Below, piece after piece: positions 61,200 through 64,000 of a stretch of DNA of 64,000 nucleotides. How positions within the stretch are numbered: position 1 is the stretch's first letter; every line of letters starts with the position of its first letter. Both the position numbers and the translations under genes were made by a program. Origin of the DNA: CAVVAL01 sp963740215 (GTDB lineage Bacteria > Actinomycetota > Actinomycetes > Mycobacteriales > Cryptosporangiaceae); NCBI GenBank assembly GCA_963740215.1, contig CAVUDJ010000012.1:124001-188000 (forward strand), written 5' to 3'. The notes beneath the pieces were generated by a model. It searched no databases and was not told where the DNA came from. It was given only the letters and a program-made list of their open reading frames with translations.

Positions 61200-62806
61200 G
61201 CTACGCGGAATCGGTGTCGGCCGGAGCGTGGCGATCGGCCCGGTGGCCCGGATGGGCGAGCCGCTGCCCGAACCGCCCGACGTGCCGAGCACAAGGTCAC
61301 CCCAGGAGGAGCTGTCCACGGCGCGCACCGCCATGGCCACCGTCGCCGACGATCTGCGCCGCCGGGGCGAGCGGGCCGGCGGCGCCGCCCGCGACATGCT
61401 CGACGCGCTGGCGATGATGGCCGAGGACCCGGCCATCGACGGCAAGGTCAGCGCGGCGATCCAGGCCGGCGCCACCGCCGCGCGGGCGGTCTTCGACGCG
61501 TACGGCTCGTACCGCGAGCTGCTGGCCGGCGCCGGCGAGTACATCGCCGGCCGGGTCACCGACCTGGACGACGTACGCCAGCGAGTCGTGGCCGCGTGCC
61601 TCGGCGTGCCGGTGCCGGGAGCGCCGGCGCTCGACACGCCGTTCGTACTGGTCGCCAGGGATCTCGCACCCGCCGATACCGCCGGCCTCGACCTGGATCG
61701 CGTGCTCGCACTCGTCACCGAGGAGGGCGGGCCGACGAGCCACACCGCGATCCTGGCCCGAGCGCGTGGCATCCCGGCGGTGGTCGGCTGCGGCGGCGCC
61801 ACCTCGCTGGACGGGCTCGTCGTGGTCGACGCCGAGCACGGCGTCGTCAGTACGGAGGTGACGGCCGAACACCAGGCGACGGCGCGGTCTGAGACCGCCG
61901 CCGTCACGGGGCCAGGGCACCACCGCCGACGGGCGCCCTGTCGCGCTGCTCGCCAACGTCGGCAACCCCGCCGACGCCGCTGCCGCCGTGACCGCCGGGG
62001 CCGAGGGCGTCGGGCTCTTCCGCACCGAGTTCCTGTTCCTCGACGCCCGGACAGCACCGACCGGCGCGGAGCAGGAGAAGGCGTACCGCGAGGTGCTCGC
62101 GGCGTTCCCCGGGCGCAGAGTCGTCGCCAGGGTGCTCGACGCCGGGGCCGACAAACCCCTTGCATTCCTCACCGCGGACGACGAACCGAACCCGGCGCTC
62201 GGGGTGCGGGGCCTGCGCGCGCTCCGTGCTCGTCCGGAGGTGCTCGACACGCAGTTGGCCGCCCTGGCCGGTGCCGCCGCGGCGAGCGAGGCCGAGCTGT
62301 GGGTGATGGCGCCCATGGTCGCCGACGCCGCCGACGCCGCATGGTTCGTCTCGCGCGCTCGGGCGCACGGGCTGGCCACAGCCGGCGCGATGATCGAGAT
62401 CCCGTCCGCCGCACTCACCGCCGGCGCGCTGTTCGGCGCCGTGGACTTCGCCAGCATCGGCACCAACGACCTCACCCAGTACGCGCTCGCGGCGGACCGG
62501 CAACTCGGCGCGCTGGCGGCGCTCCAGGATCCGTGGCACCCAGGCGTCCTGCGGCTGATCGAGTTGGTCGGTGCAGCGGGGGCACTCGCCCGCAAGCCGG
62601 TCGGGGTGTGCGGCGAGGCGGCGGCTGATCCGCTGCTGGCGTGCGTACTGGTGGGGCTCGGCGTCACCAGCCTGTCGATGTCACCGGCAGCGCTGGCGGA
62701 GGTGCGGGCCGAGTTGGCGCGGCGCAGGTATGACGAGTGCGTGGAGCTGGCGCGGCGCGCGCTGGCCGCACCGTCCGCCGCCGAAGCCCGCGCAGCCTGC
62801 ACCTGA
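61192..62806 (+). pseudogene. ptsI: PTS enzyme I, apparent frameshift
   Basis: The N-terminal half has the HPr-binding helical domain and the phospho-His loop EEGGPTSHTAILARA. The PEP-binding half (GVGLFRTEFLFLDA, ASIGTNDLTQYALAADR, GVCGEAAADP with the catalytic Cys) is in the next frame. Skipping one G among 61915-61917 gives TGP-GTTADGRPVALLANVG and a normal product of about 537 residues, so a single-base insertion error is likely. Enzyme I starts the phosphorelay from PEP to HPr. ATG 61192 overlaps the HPr stop. Confidence 0.85.
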
Positions 62807-62810
62807 GCTG

Positions 62811-63170
62811 TCAGGTCGCCAGCGAGCCGAGCGCCCAGCCTGCATACGCCGCCGCCAGCCCCGCCCCCAGGGTGGCTGCCACGTTCAGCCCGGCGTACCA
62901 GTACGCGCGGCCATTGACGAAACGGACCGTCTCGTACCCGAAAGTGCTGTACGTCGTCAGCGCGCCACAGAACCCGGTACCGACGGCGAGAACCGCCGGC
63001 TGCGGTGCCCCTGCCCCGAGCAGCGCACCCAGCACGGCCGACCCGGCGACGTTCACCGCGAACGTGCCCCACGGAAAGAGCGAGTCGTGCCGGGCCGAGA
63101 TCCACTGGTCGACCAGGTACCGGAGTGGCGCTCCGACGGCGGCGCCCAGCGCGACGAGCAGCAGGCTCAC
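62811..63170 (-). CDS. crcB: FluC/CrcB fluoride channel subunit (second)
   Basis: 119 residues with four membrane helices. GAAVGAPLRYLVDQW, WGTFAVNVAGSAVLG and GFCGALTTYSTFGYE are the CrcB motifs, including the TTYSTF fluoride track. With the paralogue at 63502-63885 it probably forms a heterodimeric fluoride exporter. GTG 63170 overlaps the DUF190 stop (GTGA). Confidence 0.9.
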   Translation of the reverse strand: MSLLLVALGAAVGAPLRYLVDQWISARHDSLFPWGTFAVNVAGSAVLGALLGAGAPQPAVLAVGTGFCGALTTYSTFGYETVRFVNGRAYWYAGLNVAATLGAGLAAAYAGWALGSLAT

Positions 63171-63505
63171 CTCGCGCGACCGCCGTACCGGACGATCTCG
63201 ACCTCGTCGAGGATCGCCAACCCTCCGGTGAGCAATTCGTCCAGCTGCGGCAGGAAGGCGCGGATCGCCTCTTCGGCGTCGATGATCACGACGGCCACCG
63301 GCAGTTCGTCGCCGAGGCTGAGAATCCTCGACGTGTGGATACGCGACGACGCCCCGTATCCCTCGATCCCGCGGAACACCGACGCACCGGCGAGCCCAGC
63401 GACATGCGCCCGGTGCACGATCTCGACGTAGAGCGGCCGGTGGTGCCAGGTGTCGCTCTCTCCGACGAAGGCGGTGAGTCGTAGCGCTCGCCCACGGTCC
63501 GTCAC
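63167..63505 (-). CDS. DUF190-family protein between two FluC genes
   Basis: 112 residues. LRLTAFVGESDTWHHRPLYV, AGLAGASVFRGIEGYG and VVIIDAEEAIRAFLPQL match DUF190, a PII-like ferredoxin-fold family often located with crcB; a role in fluoride resistance is inferred from context. Both ends overlap the crcB genes by 4 nt. Confidence 0.88.
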   Translation of the reverse strand: MTDRGRALRLTAFVGESDTWHHRPLYVEIVHRAHVAGLAGASVFRGIEGYGASSRIHTSRILSLGDELPVAVVIIDAEEAIRAFLPQLDELLTGGLAILDEVEIVRYGGRAR

Positions 63506-63885
63506 AGTTCCTCCCCTCTGCCGGTGGCCAGCCGCGCGACCACGGCACCCGCCTGAACAGCGACCAGCGCCGCCACCAACGTTCCGGCGAGGTAGGCGAG
63601 CGCGACCGGCACGGCGCCACCGGCGAACAGCGCCCGGGCCTCCACGGCGTACGCGGAGAACGTGGTGAACCCGCCGAGCACGCCGGTTCCGAGGAACGGC
63701 CGCACCAACCGGTGCGCGCCCACCGCCAGAACCATCAGGGCCCCGATCGCGAAGCAGCCTGCGACGTTGATCCCGAACGTGGCCCAAGGGAAACCGCCGA
63801 CGCCCGGCTGCGTGATCGCGTGGCGAGCGAGCGCCCCGACAACCCCGCCTGCGGCGACAGCCGCCACCGTGTCAACCCGCACCAT
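63502..63885 (-). CDS. crcB: FluC/CrcB fluoride channel subunit (first)
   Basis: 127 residues. GGVVGALARHAIT, WATFGINVAGCFAIG and GVLGGFTTFSAYAVE are CrcB motifs with TTFSAY as the fluoride track. The first gene of the FluC-DUF190-FluC operon; TAGTGT lies 7 nt before its ATG (63893-63898), so the mRNA is probably leaderless and no fluoride riboswitch fits upstream. Confidence 0.9.
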   Translation of the reverse strand: MVRVDTVAAVAAGGVVGALARHAITQPGVGGFPWATFGINVAGCFAIGALMVLAVGAHRLVRPFLGTGVLGGFTTFSAYAVEARALFAGGAVPVALAYLAGTLVAALVAVQAGAVVARLATGRGEEL

Positions 63886-63919
63886 GCCCCGAACACTAAG
63901 TCCCAGGCCGCGTCCAGGC

Positions 63920-64000
63920 TCAGCCCAGGCGCGCGTTCGCGATCGTTTCGCGGAGCGTGGGGGCGGCGCCGATCTTGGCCCACCGGCGCTGCGTCCACAC
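63920..64000 (-). CDS. C-terminal fragment of a further minus-strand gene
   Basis: The frame from the window end to TGA at 63920 encodes 26 residues ending AKIGAAPTLRETIANARLG. Codon use fits the neighbours, but the piece is too short to recognise. Confidence 0.35.
   Translation of the reverse strand: MWTQRRWAKIGAAPTLRETIANARLG

Noticed and set aside
63886..64000. Fluoride riboswitch upstream of the crcB operon
   Set aside because: No fluoride-aptamer motif is visible, and a -10 box 7 nt before the ATG leaves no room for a leader.

Overview
The window is about 70% G+C by eye, densely coded and rich in overlapping start/stop codons (ATGA, GTGA, TGATG). It carries families typical of actinomycetes: a SARP-type regulator, a FadE5-like acyl-CoA dehydrogenase, LppU/SCO3897-like, DUF6458, DUF6319, DUF6879 and TY-Chap proteins, an actinobacterial acyl-ACP desaturase and a DasR-like PTS locus. 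The source is a high-GC actinobacterium of an undetermined order. No rRNA, tRNA, CRISPR array, phage or transposase gene was seen.

Layout. 0-5 kb: C-terminal part of a SARP/BTAD regulator, a LysE exporter, a SpoIIE-type phosphatase and a PadR/HAAS pair. 5-16 kb: FadE5-like dehydrogenase, NHLRC2-like thioredoxin/beta-propeller protein, Pro-rich membrane protein, and the E1-alpha/E1-beta/E2 genes of a branched-chain 2-oxoacid (or pyruvate) dehydrogenase. 15.5-23 kb: a Nudix/winged-helix regulator divergent from an SPFH protein and an NAD-kinase-fold protein, separated by a 77-bp tandem array, then two membrane GTPases. 23-29 kb: DDAH plus Lrp, DUF6319, zinc alcohol dehydrogenase, TY-Chap protein, acyl-ACP desaturase. 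30-36 kb: FdhF/YdeP oxidoreductase, secreted beta-propeller, mobA-DUF6457 divergent from fdhD. 36-47 kb: mixed metabolism (fructosamine kinase, CoxG-like protein, SDR, ALDH/P1 peptidase/M20 operon, GT39/DUF998). 47-58 kb: moaA-moaD, membrane metallophosphoesterase, AAA ATPase, and a minus-strand run of HTH-TOBE, modB, modC, moaC, mogA, moeA, moaE and a sulfite-oxidase-type enzyme. 57.9-62.8 kb: a complete N-acetylglucosamine-type PTS (GntR, EIIC, EIIB, EIIA, HPr, EI) with DasR-like operators. 62.8-64 kb: a FluC-DUF190-FluC fluoride-export operon.

The strongest theme is molybdenum: uptake (modBC, without an adjacent modA), cofactor synthesis (moaA, moaC, moaD, moaE, mogA, moeA, mobA), insertion (fdhD) and two molybdoenzymes lie within about 28 kb.

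Non-coding structure is also unusual. There are two related families of 64-72 nt intergenic palindromic elements, a family of GTGATGCG/CGCATCAC hairpins, a 77-bp array that repeats a start signal and a small overlapping reading frame, and many genes with a TAnnnT box 6-7 nt before the start codon (leaderless mRNAs). Seven otherwise intact genes contain frameshifts, nearly all explained by one extra base, which points to assembly error rather than gene decay.
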